Assembly (NCBI RefSeq): GCF_007997015.1
Contig: NZ_VOSM01000001.1
Coordinates: 1-64,000 of the forward strand
DNA: 64,000 nt
Direction: 5' to 3'
From: Lujinxingia vulgaris
Lineage (GTDB): Bacteria; Myxococcota_A; Bradymonadia; Bradymonadales; Bradymonadaceae
The notes beneath the pieces were generated by a model. The model did not search any database. It saw only the letters and a program-made list of their open reading frames with translations, and had not been told where the DNA came from. Shown piece by piece: positions 36,294-44,689 of this stretch (position 1 is the first letter of the stretch; every line of letters starts with the position of its first letter). The translations under genes and the position numbers were made by a program.

Positions 36294-38894
36294 ATGCCCG
36301 AAGAGTTCGGGACGTACCAACTTCATCGCAAGATCGCTCAGGGGGGCATGGCCGAGGTCTTTGAGGCTCGCGCCTTAGGGGAGATCGGCGGGTTTAGCCG
36401 GCCGGTGGCGATCAAGCGCATGTTCCCGCATCTGGTCGATCGCGATGACATCATCACGATGTTCATCGATGAGGCGCGCATCGCCTCGAGGTTGCTGCAT
36501 CCCAACATCGTGCAGATCTACGATCTGGGGGTGGTCGACGGTGCCTTTTACCTGGCGATGGAGCTTGTCGAAGGGCTCGATCTTCGTCGGGTCTGTGAAC
36601 TCGGGGTCAAGCAGGACTTCTTTTTACCCCGGGAGCTGGCCGTGCGCATCATCGCCGATGTGGCCAGCGGGCTCCATTATGCGCACACACGCTGCGACGA
36701 CCAGGGCCGACCGATGCGGGTGGTCCACCGCGATATCTCGCCGCAGAACGTGCTTTTGAGCGTTCAGGGGGGCGTCAAGATCTGCGATTTCGGCATCGCC
36801 AAGGCCGAGAGTCGGCTCACGCACACGCGCACCGGGGAGTTTAAGGGGAAGTTCTCCTACATGAGCCCGGAGCAGTTCGACGGCGGAGCGCTCGATCATC
36901 GCAGCGACATCTTTACGCTGGGCATCGTGCTCTACGAGATCACGACCGTCTCGCGTCTTTTTCGATCGCGCACCGAGTACGAGACGATGCGCAAGATCAC
37001 CGAGGGCATTGTGACCCCGCCCACCGAGGTGCGCGCGGACTACCCCGAGGATCTTGAGGCGATTGTGCTGCGCGCTCTGGCCCGCGACCCTCAAGACCGC
37101 TATCAGAGCGCCGGGGAGCTGGCCGAGGCCCTGGAGGACTGGCTCTTTGAACGCCGTGTCCGGGTGGGGGCGCGCCAGCTCGCCGAGTACCTGCAGGAGC
37201 TGGAGCGTCGCGCCCAGATACCAGCCGACGTTATCGACGATGGCAGCGACGATGCCACGCGCCCGGTCACGATCTCCGAGCAGCATTTTGTGCTCGACGA
37301 CGATGATCTCGAAGTGTTGGAAGACGTCGACGTGATTGAGGAGCGCACCCGCGCAAGCTCCATCGACGTAACCACCCTGGAGCTCGGCGAGGGCGCGCGT
37401 CGCGAAGACGTCGGGGAGCAGGGCGGGGTGCCGGTAGTGGAAGTGCGCCGGGTGGAGGCCCGCGGGCCTGGGGCTCACGTGTATGGCGAGGCGGGCGGCG
37501 CGTCGATCGACGAGACGCTGGTGGATGTGCGCGTCGACGAGAACATCAGCGACGTCGATGACGACGCGACCCTGGGTGTGGTGGCGAGGGTGGCGGAGCT
37601 TGCCGAGCGCGATGCGCACCGGGTTTCCGGTGATGTTTCGGCCAGCGCTCCCGGGGCTTCCGAGGAAGTTGCCCCGAGCAGTGTGGCGAAGGCACCAACG
37701 CCGGCGCCCGCATCGGCGACTTCATCGGCGTCGAGCGACGACTCGTTCTGGCGCAAGATCCCCGATCTGGACGTGGCATCGTCGAGCGGCCCGTCGCCCT
37801 GGGCGCCGCCGACGCCCTCGATCGCGGCGACCGCGGCGATGCCCACGATCGAGGCCAAGCGCGCCGGTGCGCCCCGGCGGATGCTGCTCTGGGCTGCGTT
37901 CGTCGCGGTCATTGTGGCGGTCGGTCTGGTCGCGCTCTTGTGGCCGGTTGGCGAGTCGAGTGAGGCGGTGGACGAGGCGCCGGCGTTGCAGGCCCAACCT
38001 CGCCAGATGGCAACCTTGAGCATCGTAACGGAGCCCCCGGGGGCGCGGGTGATCGCCAACGGTCTTCGGCTAGACGGAGCCACGCCGATGCAGGCGGAGC
38101 TCGAAGCGGGTCTCACTCACGACCTGTGGATCGTGGCCGAGGGCTTTCGCCCGGTGCGCCTTGAGGCCCCCGCCGGTTCGCCGCTTGAGCCGGTGGTGCT
38201 GGAGCGTTCGGTCGGCGGTGCGCGCGCGCCGCTGAGCTTTGAGAGCACCCCGCCCGGCGCGGCGATCTACCTCAATGGCGAGCGGGTGGGGATCACGCCG
38301 CTGCGCCTGGAAAATGTTGTGGCCGACGGCCTCAGCCACGTGCAATTTGAACATGCAGGCCACAGGCCTCATGTCGCCTGGGTGCAGCCCTCGCCAGAGG
38401 AGCATCTGCGGGTGGAAGGCATGCTCGCAAGTCAGCAGGCCACCCGGGCGATCGTGCGCGTGAGCACTCGCCCTCGCAGCAGCCGCGTGATGCTTGATGG
38501 TGGTTCGGTCGGCACCAGCCCGCTCGAAGAGGTCGTGCCGGCTACGGGCATCAAAACGCTGGAGGTCAGCGCCCATGAGCGGCGACCCCAGGCCTTTGCC
38601 CTGGACTTCAACGCGATGGGGAGCGTGCATATCGACACCGCGCTTGAACCTATTGCCACCGGAAAGGGCACGCTCAGCCTGAGCGTCTCGCCAGCCGCGG
38701 CCATCTATATTGAGGGGCGTTCCTATGGCGCCGGCCCGATCGAGGCGCTTGAGCTCGACGCCGGCCCTCACACCCTGGTCTTTGAGACTCTGGAGGGGCG
38801 CCGGCTGCGCGCCTCGATCGAGGTTGAGGCCGACGTGCATCTGGCGATCGACGCCACCCTGGCGGGCGAAACGGTCGATCTTCGCCCGCGCTGA
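36294..38894 (+). CDS. Ser/Thr protein kinase with periplasmic PEGA domains
   Basis: An 866-residue kinase. ATG 36294 is chosen because a GAGGT site lies 5 nt upstream and the kinase starts at once; the frame extends upstream to 36090 without kinase character. Catalytic domain (8-290): 'KIAQGGMAEVFEA', Lys41, 'HRDISPQN' (145-152) and DFG (165-167), a full active set in the myxobacterial style 'SPQN'. A long acidic linker leads to one transmembrane helix, 'LLWAAFVAVIVAVGLVALLW', near 530-550. After it are about four PEGA domains, starting 'IVTEPPGARVIANG', 'FESTPPGAAIYLNGERVG', 'RVSTRPRSSRVMLDGGSVG' and 'SVSPAAAIYIEGRSYG'. These beta-sandwich repeats should face the periplasm and may sense envelope ligands. 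It ends 123 bp before the type III secretion cluster. Confidence 0.9.
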   Translation: MPEEFGTYQLHRKIAQGGMAEVFEARALGEIGGFSRPVAIKRMFPHLVDRDDIITMFIDEARIASRLLHPNIVQIYDLGVVDGAFYLAMELVEGLDLRRVCELGVKQDFFLPRELAVRIIADVASGLHYAHTRCDDQGRPMRVVHRDISPQNVLLSVQGGVKICDFGIAKAESRLTHTRTGEFKGKFSYMSPEQFDGGALDHRSDIFTLGIVLYEITTVSRLFRSRTEYETMRKITEGIVTPPTEVRADYPEDLEAIVLRALARDPQDRYQSAGELAEALEDWLFERRVRVGARQLAEYLQELERRAQIPADVIDDGSDDATRPVTISEQHFVLDDDDLEVLEDVDVIEERTRASSIDVTTLELGEGARREDVGEQGGVPVVEVRRVEARGPGAHVYGEAGGASIDETLVDVRVDENISDVDDDATLGVVARVAELAERDAHRVSGDVSASAPGASEEVAPSSVAKAPTPAPASATSSASSDDSFWRKIPDLDVASSSGPSPWAPPTPSIAATAAMPTIEAKRAGAPRRMLLWAAFVAVIVAVGLVALLWPVGESSEAVDEAPALQAQPRQMATLSIVTEPPGARVIANGLRLDGATPMQAELEAGLTHDLWIVAEGFRPVRLEAPAGSPLEPVVLERSVGGARAPLSFESTPPGAAIYLNGERVGITPLRLENVVADGLSHVQFEHAGHRPHVAWVQPSPEEHLRVEGMLASQQATRAIVRVSTRPRSSRVMLDGGSVGTSPLEEVVPATGIKTLEVSAHERRPQAFALDFNAMGSVHIDTALEPIATGKGTLSLSVSPAAAIYIEGRSYGAGPIEALELDAGPHTLVFETLEGRRLRASIEVEADVHLAIDATLAGETVDLRPR

Positions 38895-38963
38895 ACTCGC
38901 CAGAAGGGCGACTTTTCTGCACATCTTCAAAAAAAATAGGGGGTCAGACGCAAACTCTGTTCA

Positions 38964-38989
38964 CGGGCTTCGATAATAGAACAAGCCCG
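38964..38989. promoter_or_regulatory. Inverted repeat before the type III secretion cluster
   Basis: CGGGCTT and AAGCCCG form a 7-bp stem around a 12-nt loop that contains the -10-like GATAAT. It lies 28 bp before the first sct gene start at 39018. It could be an operator for the cluster; no matching copy was noticed elsewhere. Confidence 0.4.
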
Positions 38990-39017
38990 GTAACCCGACG
39001 TGAACAGGAGCGTGCAG

Positions 39018-39419
39018 ATGACCGACCCGATATCAGGCGCGATGGCCTCACAGGCCGCCCAGATGATGCAAGAGAGCGCCGCCACCGAAGGCGCGCAGCC
39101 CTCCGGTAAGAGTTTTGCCGAGGTGCTCCACCAGGGGCCTCCCCAGGTGGAGCAGACCCCGGACGTGACGCCGGTGGAGGCCACCGAGCAGGTCGCTGAG
39201 CCCGCCGCGCTGGACGCCTACATCGAGGGGATTCTTGGTGATGAGAGCCGCATCAGCGAGCTTCTGGAGTCGAGCATGCGCGGCGATGCGCTCGGGCCCG
39301 AGGAGATGCTGCAGATGCAGGCGTTGATCTACAGCTACAGCCAGAAGGTGGAGCTGACGACCAAGGTCGTCGAGAAGGCCACCGGCGGCATCAAACAGGT
39401 GATGAACACCCAGGTCTGA
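39018..39419 (+). CDS. sctI: Type III secretion inner rod protein SctI
   Basis: A 133-residue protein. ATG 39018 is chosen because AGGAG lies about 8 nt upstream; GTG 39000 is less likely. The C-terminal 40 residues, 'LQMQALIYSYSQKVELTTKV' followed by 'EKATGGIKQVMNTQV', match the conserved C-terminal helix of SctI/YscI/PrgJ proteins, which form the rod joining basal body and needle. The N-terminal part is low-complexity, rich in Gln, Ala and Glu, as in the family. It begins a tightly packed unit whose next genes are sctJ, a probable sctK, sctL and sctN. Confidence 0.8.
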   Translation: MTDPISGAMASQAAQMMQESAATEGAQPSGKSFAEVLHQGPPQVEQTPDVTPVEATEQVAEPAALDAYIEGILGDESRISELLESSMRGDALGPEEMLQMQALIYSYSQKVELTTKVVEKATGGIKQVMNTQV

Positions 39420-39431
39420 GGGAGGGCGTGC

Positions 39432-40202
39432 ATGTTGGAGCGATGGCGGTATCTGCTTGTGGGATGTTTTGCGCTGTGGGCGCTGGCCTGTACCGAGCCT
39501 CTCTACCACGGGCTCGATGAGGCGCAGGCCAACGCGATGGTCGTTGAGCTCAGCCGTGCGGGCTTTGGCGCGACCAAGGTGCCCGACCCGGCCGACGCCA
39601 CCCTGTGGGTGGTCCAGGTGCCCCGGGCCGAGCGTGTGGAGGCCTGGGAGCGTCTGCAGCAGGCCGGGCTTCCGCGGCCGGTGCAGTCCGGGTTTGGCGA
39701 CTTTTATCCCGGCGCGGGGCTTATCCCCACCTCCCAGGAGGAGCGGGTGATCCTGCAGTACGCCACCGCCCAGGAGGTGCGCACAAGCCTTCTGAAGATC
39801 GACGGCGTGGTGGATGCGCACGTCCACCTGGTGCTCCCGCAGAAGGCGCGGGTGCAGCTGAGCAACGCCCCGAAGGCCGAGCCCCGCGCCAGCGTGCTGG
39901 TACGCTGGCGGGTGCTTGAGAGCGAGGAGCCGCCGCTGAGCGAGGAGGAGGTGCGCGCGCTGGTCGCCGGGGCGGTCGAGGAGCTCAAGCCGGAGGCGAT
40001 CGAGGTGGTGATGACGCGCGCGACGATGGCTCCGGTGCAGGAGCGCGAGGCGGTCTTTGCGGCGGTCGGCCCTCTGGTGGTGGCGCCGCAGAGCGCCTCG
40101 ATGGTCAAGGCGCTCATTGTGGGCATGGCCCTGATGATCATGGCGCTCTCTGCCGGCCTGGTGGTGCTGGTCGTGCGCCGTCGTCAGCAGGAGGGGCTGT
40201 GA
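39432..40202 (+). CDS. sctJ: Type III secretion inner-membrane ring lipoprotein SctJ
   Basis: A 256-residue protein. The signal region 'LLVGCFALWALACTEPLYHG' ends at a Cys in an imperfect lipobox, and the mature protein starts 'LYHGLDEAQANAMVVELS', the family's first ring-building motif. A second ring module has 'GLIPTSQEERVILQYATAQE' and 'LLKIDGVVDAHVHLVLPQ', and a single C-terminal helix, 'ALIVGMALMIMALSAGLVVLVV', is followed by 'RRRQQEGL'. A lipid anchor plus one C-terminal helix identifies the non-flagellar SctJ rather than the flagellar FliF, which is larger. It overlaps the next gene by 4 bp. Confidence 0.9.
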   Translation: MLERWRYLLVGCFALWALACTEPLYHGLDEAQANAMVVELSRAGFGATKVPDPADATLWVVQVPRAERVEAWERLQQAGLPRPVQSGFGDFYPGAGLIPTSQEERVILQYATAQEVRTSLLKIDGVVDAHVHLVLPQKARVQLSNAPKAEPRASVLVRWRVLESEEPPLSEEEVRALVAGAVEELKPEAIEVVMTRATMAPVQEREAVFAAVGPLVVAPQSASMVKALIVGMALMIMALSAGLVVLVVRRRQQEGL

Positions 40203-40936
40203 GTGAGAAGGCCGCATTAACGCAGGCGGAGCAGGGGTTTGCCGCGGCCTGGGTGGCGCTGCGCTCCCGAGGGGGCGGAGGCGCCGACGATGCTGCCCGG
40301 GTCGATCCTTCCACCAGCGCCCCGCTCTCAGATCTCTTGCAGCGCTGGCTCACCACCTCTCTGCCAGAGAGCAGCGCGCTCACCGAGGCGTTTGCCGAGG
40401 ATGGTCCTGCAGCTTCGTCAGAGCCTGTGGACTCCCGCGTGCTCATGGGACTTCGCGATGAGGCATCACTGCTGCAGGCCCTGACGCGAATCGGCGGTTT
40501 TCTCATCGCGTCGATGCGCCCGCAGGCGCCGCTTCGTCCTTTAATGGAGCTGACGCTGGGACTCGATCCCACGCTGGCGATGGAGCTCCGCGGGTGGTTG
40601 CTCAGCCCCCCGGCGCTCGGTGAAGGGTTGAGCCGCCGCGTGCGCGAGAGCTACGTGCGGTTGATCGGCCGCCAGCGTCGCCCCGATCAGGTCGCCGAGT
40701 TTGGTCTCTACTTTGTGATGCAGCCCGCGACCCTTCGTCATCCTTCGCTGGCCGCGCACCTGCGCGCACGATTAGGGGGAAGGCTGCGCGCGCGACTCAA
40801 TGATTTCGGGGCGGCCGCGCTGCGCTCCAGCCAGGCCGAACTTCTCCCCTCGATTGAAGACGTGATCGCCTCGCTGGCCAGGCGTCCCGCGCCCGACGGG
40901 GAGACCGCCGAGATGAAGGAGGTTGATGATGCATGA
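40199..40936 (+). CDS. Probable SctK-type sorting-platform protein
   Basis: A 245-residue cytosolic protein, GTG start at 40199, coupled to sctJ by overlap. The region 'LLQALTRIGGFLIASMRPQ', 'LAMELRGWLLSPPALGEGLSRR' and 'RQRRPDQVAEFGLYFVMQPAT' is helical, with no transmembrane segment. Its position between sctJ and sctL is where sctK, the connector of the cytoplasmic sorting platform, lies in many clusters. Sequence evidence for SctK is weak, so the call rests mainly on position. Confidence 0.5.
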   Translation: MSEKAALTQAEQGFAAAWVALRSRGGGGADDAARVDPSTSAPLSDLLQRWLTTSLPESSALTEAFAEDGPAASSEPVDSRVLMGLRDEASLLQALTRIGGFLIASMRPQAPLRPLMELTLGLDPTLAMELRGWLLSPPALGEGLSRRVRESYVRLIGRQRRPDQVAEFGLYFVMQPATLRHPSLAAHLRARLGGRLRARLNDFGAAALRSSQAELLPSIEDVIASLARRPAPDGETAEMKEVDDA

Positions 40937-41576
40937 GCTCGAGGATGTTCGTCCGCTTCTCAAGGCGGGCTCCGAGGTGGCCCGGGCGGTGAAGCCGGTC
41001 TTTGCCGGCGCGACGATCGTGCGAAAGCGCGTGATCGCTGATCTGGAGGCGCTGGAGGAGACGATCGCCGGGCTGCGTGCCGACGCCGCCCGCGAGGTGG
41101 ACGAAGCACACGCTCAAGCCGAGCGCATTCGCGCCCGCGCGCTCGAAGAGGGCCAGCGTCAGGCGACCGAAGAGACGCTCGACGCGCTGGGAAAAGCGCG
41201 CGCCGAGTACGACCTGCTGCTCAAGCGCGCCGAGCCCGATATGGTGCGCCTGGCCTTTCAGATCGCCTCTCGTCTTATTGGCGAGTCGCTGGAGATGGCG
41301 CCGGAGCGGGTCGAGCAGATGGTGGCGCGCTCGCTGGAGCTTGTGCGCGGAAAACGCCAGGTGCTGCTGCGCGTGCATCCCGACGATCTTGCAACGTTGC
41401 GAGCGGCCGAGGCGCGTCTCTCGTATGTGGTCGGCGGCGCGCCGGTACACCTGCAGGCCGACGAGGAAGTTGCCCGCGGCGGCTGCCTCATTGAGACCGA
41501 GTCCGGCCAGATCGACGCCAGACTGCAGACCCAGCTCGATGTGCTGCAGGCGGCGCTCCTCGACGGAGGTTCATAA
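40929..41576 (+). CDS. sctL: Type III secretion stator protein SctL
   Basis: A 215-residue FliH/YscL-type protein that holds the ATPase. ATG 40929 is set by the AAGGAGG at 40916-40922; TTG 40923 and ATG 40926 are alternatives. A coiled-coil N-terminal half ('IADLEALEETIAGLRADAAR' and 'HAQAERIRARALEEGQRQA') is followed by an E/V-type globular domain with 'DMVRLAFQIASRLIGESLE', 'VLLRVHPDDLATLR' and a C-terminal 'GGCLIETESGQIDARLQTQL', the FliH-family ending. It overlaps its upstream neighbour by 8 bp and sctN by 1 bp (TAATG). Confidence 0.9.
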   Translation: MHELEDVRPLLKAGSEVARAVKPVFAGATIVRKRVIADLEALEETIAGLRADAAREVDEAHAQAERIRARALEEGQRQATEETLDALGKARAEYDLLLKRAEPDMVRLAFQIASRLIGESLEMAPERVEQMVARSLELVRGKRQVLLRVHPDDLATLRAAEARLSYVVGGAPVHLQADEEVARGGCLIETESGQIDARLQTQLDVLQAALLDGGS

Positions 41577-42901
41577 TGCCCTTTGATGAGACGTCGATCC
41601 TCTCGCGCTATATGGATCGCCTGGACGCGGCCAGCCCGGTGCGTGTCACCGGTCGGGTGCAGGCGGTCACGGGCCTGGTGGTCAAAGCCAGCGTGCCGGA
41701 CGCGGCGGTGGGTGACCTGGTGGAGATACGTCTGGGTGCCCGCGGCACTATGCCCGCCGAGGTTGTGGGTTTTGAGGGCGATCTGGCCGTGTTGATGCCG
41801 CTCGGCAGCGTGGAGGGCATCGGCCCGGGCGCCGAGGTGGAGTCGACGGGGCAACCCCTGAGCATCCACTGCGGTCCGGGGCTCCTGGGCCGGGTGCTCG
41901 ACGGGCTGGGCCGCCCCATAGACGCCGGTCCGCCGCTGGGAGGCGCGGGCTTTGTGCGTTGGCCGATTTTGCGCGAGGCCCCGGATCCTTTTAAACGTCG
42001 GCGCATCACCGCGCCGCTCTCCATGGGGGTGCGCGCCATCGACGGTCTGCTCACCGTAGGCAAAGGCCAGCGCGTCGGGCTCTTTGCGGGCAGCGGCGTG
42101 GGTAAGTCGACCTTGATGGGGCAGATCGCCCGGGGGTGTGAGGCCGAGGTCATCGTGATTGCGCTCATTGGCGAGCGTGGCCGCGAGGTGCGCGACTTCC
42201 TCGAAGAGGTGCTCGGAGAAGAGGGCATGAAGAAGGCCGTGGTGGTCGTGGCCACCAGTGACGCGCCGAGCATGGTGCGCCTGAAGTCGGCTTTTGTGGC
42301 GACTGCCATCGCTGAATATTTTCGTGCCGAAGGCGCCGAGGTGCTCATGATGATGGACTCGGTCACACGATTTGCCCGCGCGCAACGCGAGGTGGGCCTG
42401 GCCGCCGGCGAGCCGCCCGCACGTCAGGGTTACCCCCCGAGTGTGTTCAGCATGCTGCCGCGCCTGCTCGAGCGCACCGGCAACGATGAGACCGGCTCCA
42501 TCACGGCGCTCTACACCGTGCTTGTCGCCGGCGGTGATATGGAAGAGCCCATCGCCGACGAAGTCCGCGGCATCCTCGATGGGCACATCATCTTAAGTCG
42601 TAAGCTCGCCAGTCGCAGTCATTGGCCGGCCGTTGACGTATTGCCCTCGCTCTCGCGCGTGATGCGGGCGGTCACAACCCCGCAGCACGTGCAGGTCGCC
42701 GAGCGTTTTCGCCAGGTGCTGGCGACCTATGAGAGCCGGCGAGATCTTATCAGCCTGGGGGCGTACGAGTACGGGGCGGATGAGGAGGTCGATTTTGCCA
42801 TCGACTGCATCGAGGAGATGGAGGCGCTGCTCAAGCAGGGGCTCGATGAGCACACAAGCCTCGATGAGACGATTGAGCGCATCAGTGATCTGTTTGCGTA
42901 A
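41576..42901 (+). CDS. sctN: Type III secretion ATPase SctN
   Basis: A 441-residue hexameric ATPase of the FliI/YscN family that strips chaperones and unfolds substrates at the export gate. Seen: Walker A 'AGSGVGKST' (171-179), 'LIGERGREV' (197-205), Walker B 'EVLMMMDSVTRFARAQREV', the catalytic and arginine-finger-bearing stretch 'ARQGYPPSVFSMLPRLLERTG', and 'GHIILSRKLASRSHWPAVDV', all in FliI order. Length and motifs are complete. With a lipoprotein SctJ next door it belongs to the non-flagellar system. GGAGG precedes ATG 41576. Confidence 0.96.
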   Translation: MPFDETSILSRYMDRLDAASPVRVTGRVQAVTGLVVKASVPDAAVGDLVEIRLGARGTMPAEVVGFEGDLAVLMPLGSVEGIGPGAEVESTGQPLSIHCGPGLLGRVLDGLGRPIDAGPPLGGAGFVRWPILREAPDPFKRRRITAPLSMGVRAIDGLLTVGKGQRVGLFAGSGVGKSTLMGQIARGCEAEVIVIALIGERGREVRDFLEEVLGEEGMKKAVVVVATSDAPSMVRLKSAFVATAIAEYFRAEGAEVLMMMDSVTRFARAQREVGLAAGEPPARQGYPPSVFSMLPRLLERTGNDETGSITALYTVLVAGGDMEEPIADEVRGILDGHIILSRKLASRSHWPAVDVLPSLSRVMRAVTTPQHVQVAERFRQVLATYESRRDLISLGAYEYGADEEVDFAIDCIEEMEALLKQGLDEHTSLDETIERISDLFA

Positions 42902-42957
42902 GGCCCGAAAAACCATGGGGCGCCGTATCCCCCGAAACTCACAGAGGGAGGATGGTC

Positions 42958-43449
42958 ATGACCAGCGAGGCATATGAACTTCAGGTGCTCCTGGAGCTGC
43001 GCCAGGGGGAGAGAGAGCAGGCCGAGGCGTTGTTTGCCGAGGCCGTCGGTGAACTCGAGAAGGTGCGCCGGCGCGTGCGCGAGGCCCAGGGCCGGTGGGA
43101 ACGCGTTGAGGCCCAACGCCGCCAGGGCACCCAGACCTTCGATGAGCGGGCCCGACAGAAGGGCATGGCGTTGGTCGAACTTCAGAACATCGACCGCTAC
43201 CTCGAAGGGTTGCGCCAGCTCAGCGACGAGGCGCAGCAGGCGCTCACCCAGGTTCAGGAAGAGGAGCAGCGCGCCCAGCGTCAGGTGCACGCCGCCCAGC
43301 GTGCGATGCAGGGCGCCATCAGCGCGCTCAAAGCCGTGGAGGGCCATCACGAAGCCTGGCGGGATGAGCAGAAGACGCTCCACCGCCGCAAGGCCGAGGC
43401 CCAGATGGATGAGGTGGCCACGCGTCTGTGGCGGGAGCAGCAGCCATGA
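42958..43449 (+). CDS. sctO: Type III secretion stalk protein SctO
   Basis: A 163-residue protein; ATG 42958 is set by AGGGAGG six bases upstream. It is almost entirely coiled coil: 'LELRQGEREQAEALFAEAV', 'VRRRVREAQGRWERVEAQRR', 'QALTQVQEEEQRAQRQVHAA'. FliJ/YscO proteins, which sit in the centre of the ATPase ring, have this size, position directly after sctN and composition. Sequence alone cannot distinguish it from other coiled coils, so context carries much of the call. Confidence 0.75.
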   Translation: MTSEAYELQVLLELRQGEREQAEALFAEAVGELEKVRRRVREAQGRWERVEAQRRQGTQTFDERARQKGMALVELQNIDRYLEGLRQLSDEAQQALTQVQEEEQRAQRQVHAAQRAMQGAISALKAVEGHHEAWRDEQKTLHRRKAEAQMDEVATRLWREQQP

Positions 43450-43847
43450 GCCGCATCGATCAGGGAAGCAACGCCGGCGCTGCCGCCTGGTCCCCCCGGG
43501 CCCATGAAGAGGTCGGCGGCCTGCGCCGGGCCATCACCGAGCATCTTCAGGAGACGCATCTCCCCGCCGAGGTCGCCCCGATGATGGGCGAGTTTCTGCA
43601 GAAGCCCGCGCTCTTCGGGGAGGTGCACAACGCCGGGTTGCAGCGGGTGCAACCTCCCCCCCACGCCCCACCTCCCGGGCAAATTCGCGACGCGTTGACC
43701 CACGCCCGCCACGCCTTGGCCTCCATCGACGCCGCCAGCCCCCAGGCCGGCGCGCTGCGCGAGGTCGTCGCCATCCTCGACGAGCACCTCTCGCTCAAAG
43801 CCGAGCTCATCAGCAGGTGCGCCTCCGACGCTGCGAAGGTAGGCTAG
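43446..43847 (+). CDS. Unknown small protein of the type III secretion unit
   Basis: A 133-residue protein whose start overlaps the sctO stop (ATGA, 43446-43449), so it is co-translated with it. I do not recognise it. Visible: 'VGGLRRAITEHLQETHLPAEV', 'MMGEFLQKPALFGEVHNAGL' and a Pro/His-rich stretch 'QRVQPPPHAPPPGQIRDAL' before a helical end. In many systems sctP, the needle-length regulator, follows sctO, and this Pro-rich protein could be a short form, but it is smaller than usual SctP. No signal peptide or membrane segment. Confidence 0.6.
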   Translation: MSRIDQGSNAGAAAWSPRAHEEVGGLRRAITEHLQETHLPAEVAPMMGEFLQKPALFGEVHNAGLQRVQPPPHAPPPGQIRDALTHARHALASIDAASPQAGALREVVAILDEHLSLKAELISRCASDAAKVG

Positions 43848-43897
43848 GGCCCCGAAGGCGCACCATCCTGGCGCGCCAGCACGCAGTTGAGGGCCCC

Positions 43898-44557
43898 GTG
43901 GCAGAATCGCAGTCGACGTCCAACCTCTGGCACTTTCGCCAGCTCATCACCGGGCCACAGGCCCGGGCCACCTTTGATCGTTTGCGCGAGCGCGGCCGCG
44001 TCGAGCGCTGGGGGCACGCCGCCCGCATTCACCTGGATCGCGAGCACGATGAGCGCGTCGTCGTCCTGGAGGGGCAGGTCATCCTGGGAAGTGAGACCAC
44101 GCTGGCGCGAGGTGACGCCTTCGCGCCGCCGTCCGACGAGGTTGCCCCGGACTTTGAAGCACTTGCCCACCAGGAGACGACCATTGTGATCATGGAGCAG
44201 GAGGCGTTGCGCGAGAGCGTCGAGTTGCTGCTGCCCGAACGCATGGTGCAGGGCGGCTCGATTTTTCAGCGCCGCGAGCTCAGCGTGCCCCTGGCACCGC
44301 TTTTGCGCACGTCGACCGGCGCGCGCCAGGCTCAGACCATCCTGGAGCTTGCCGAGCGCTACGGGGAGCCCGGGCCCGGCAACCAGCGCGTGGCGCCGCC
44401 TCTCTCCTCAGCCCAGCTCGCTTCGCTCGCCGGCCTCGATCGCGAGCGCGCCCGCCAGGCGCTGGCGCTTTTGGAGCGCGCCGGGCTTATTCGCCGCGAC
44501 CGCCGCGCGCTGCGCATCCTCGACCTCGACGGGCTGCGGCGATTTGCCCTGGGCTGA
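43898..44557 (+). CDS. Crp/Fnr-type transcription regulator
   Basis: A 219-residue protein. GTG 43898 is chosen since GAGG sits 6 nt upstream; the frame continues further 5' without family character. The N-terminal half has a beta-rich stretch reminiscent of a cyclic-nucleotide-binding fold ('RVVVLEGQVILGSETTLARG', 'TIVIMEQEALRESVELLLP'). The C-terminal 'LSSAQLASLAGLDRERARQA' followed by 'LALLERAGLIRRDRRALRIL' is a winged helix of the Crp type. The usual glycine-rich phosphate cassette is not obvious, so the effector is unknown. It begins 50 bp after the type III unit and may regulate it. Confidence 0.6.
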   Translation: MAESQSTSNLWHFRQLITGPQARATFDRLRERGRVERWGHAARIHLDREHDERVVVLEGQVILGSETTLARGDAFAPPSDEVAPDFEALAHQETTIVIMEQEALRESVELLLPERMVQGGSIFQRRELSVPLAPLLRTSTGARQAQTILELAERYGEPGPGNQRVAPPLSSAQLASLAGLDRERARQALALLERAGLIRRDRRALRILDLDGLRRFALG

Positions 44558-44689
44558 CCGGCGATCCTTGCCCCGGCGATCCCCCCTCGTTATAACCCCG
44601 GCAACCTGAGTGGTGATCGGGGCAGCGCGCCGCGCTGCCGCGTAACGTCTGACGAGATGCGGCCCGCAGGGTCGTCGAGGAGTAAGCTG

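Noticed and set aside
44558..44689. Non-coding RNA or tRNA between the Crp-like and cytochrome-like genes
   Set aside because: No cloverleaf or conserved RNA motif was visible; no tRNA or rRNA was seen anywhere in the window.
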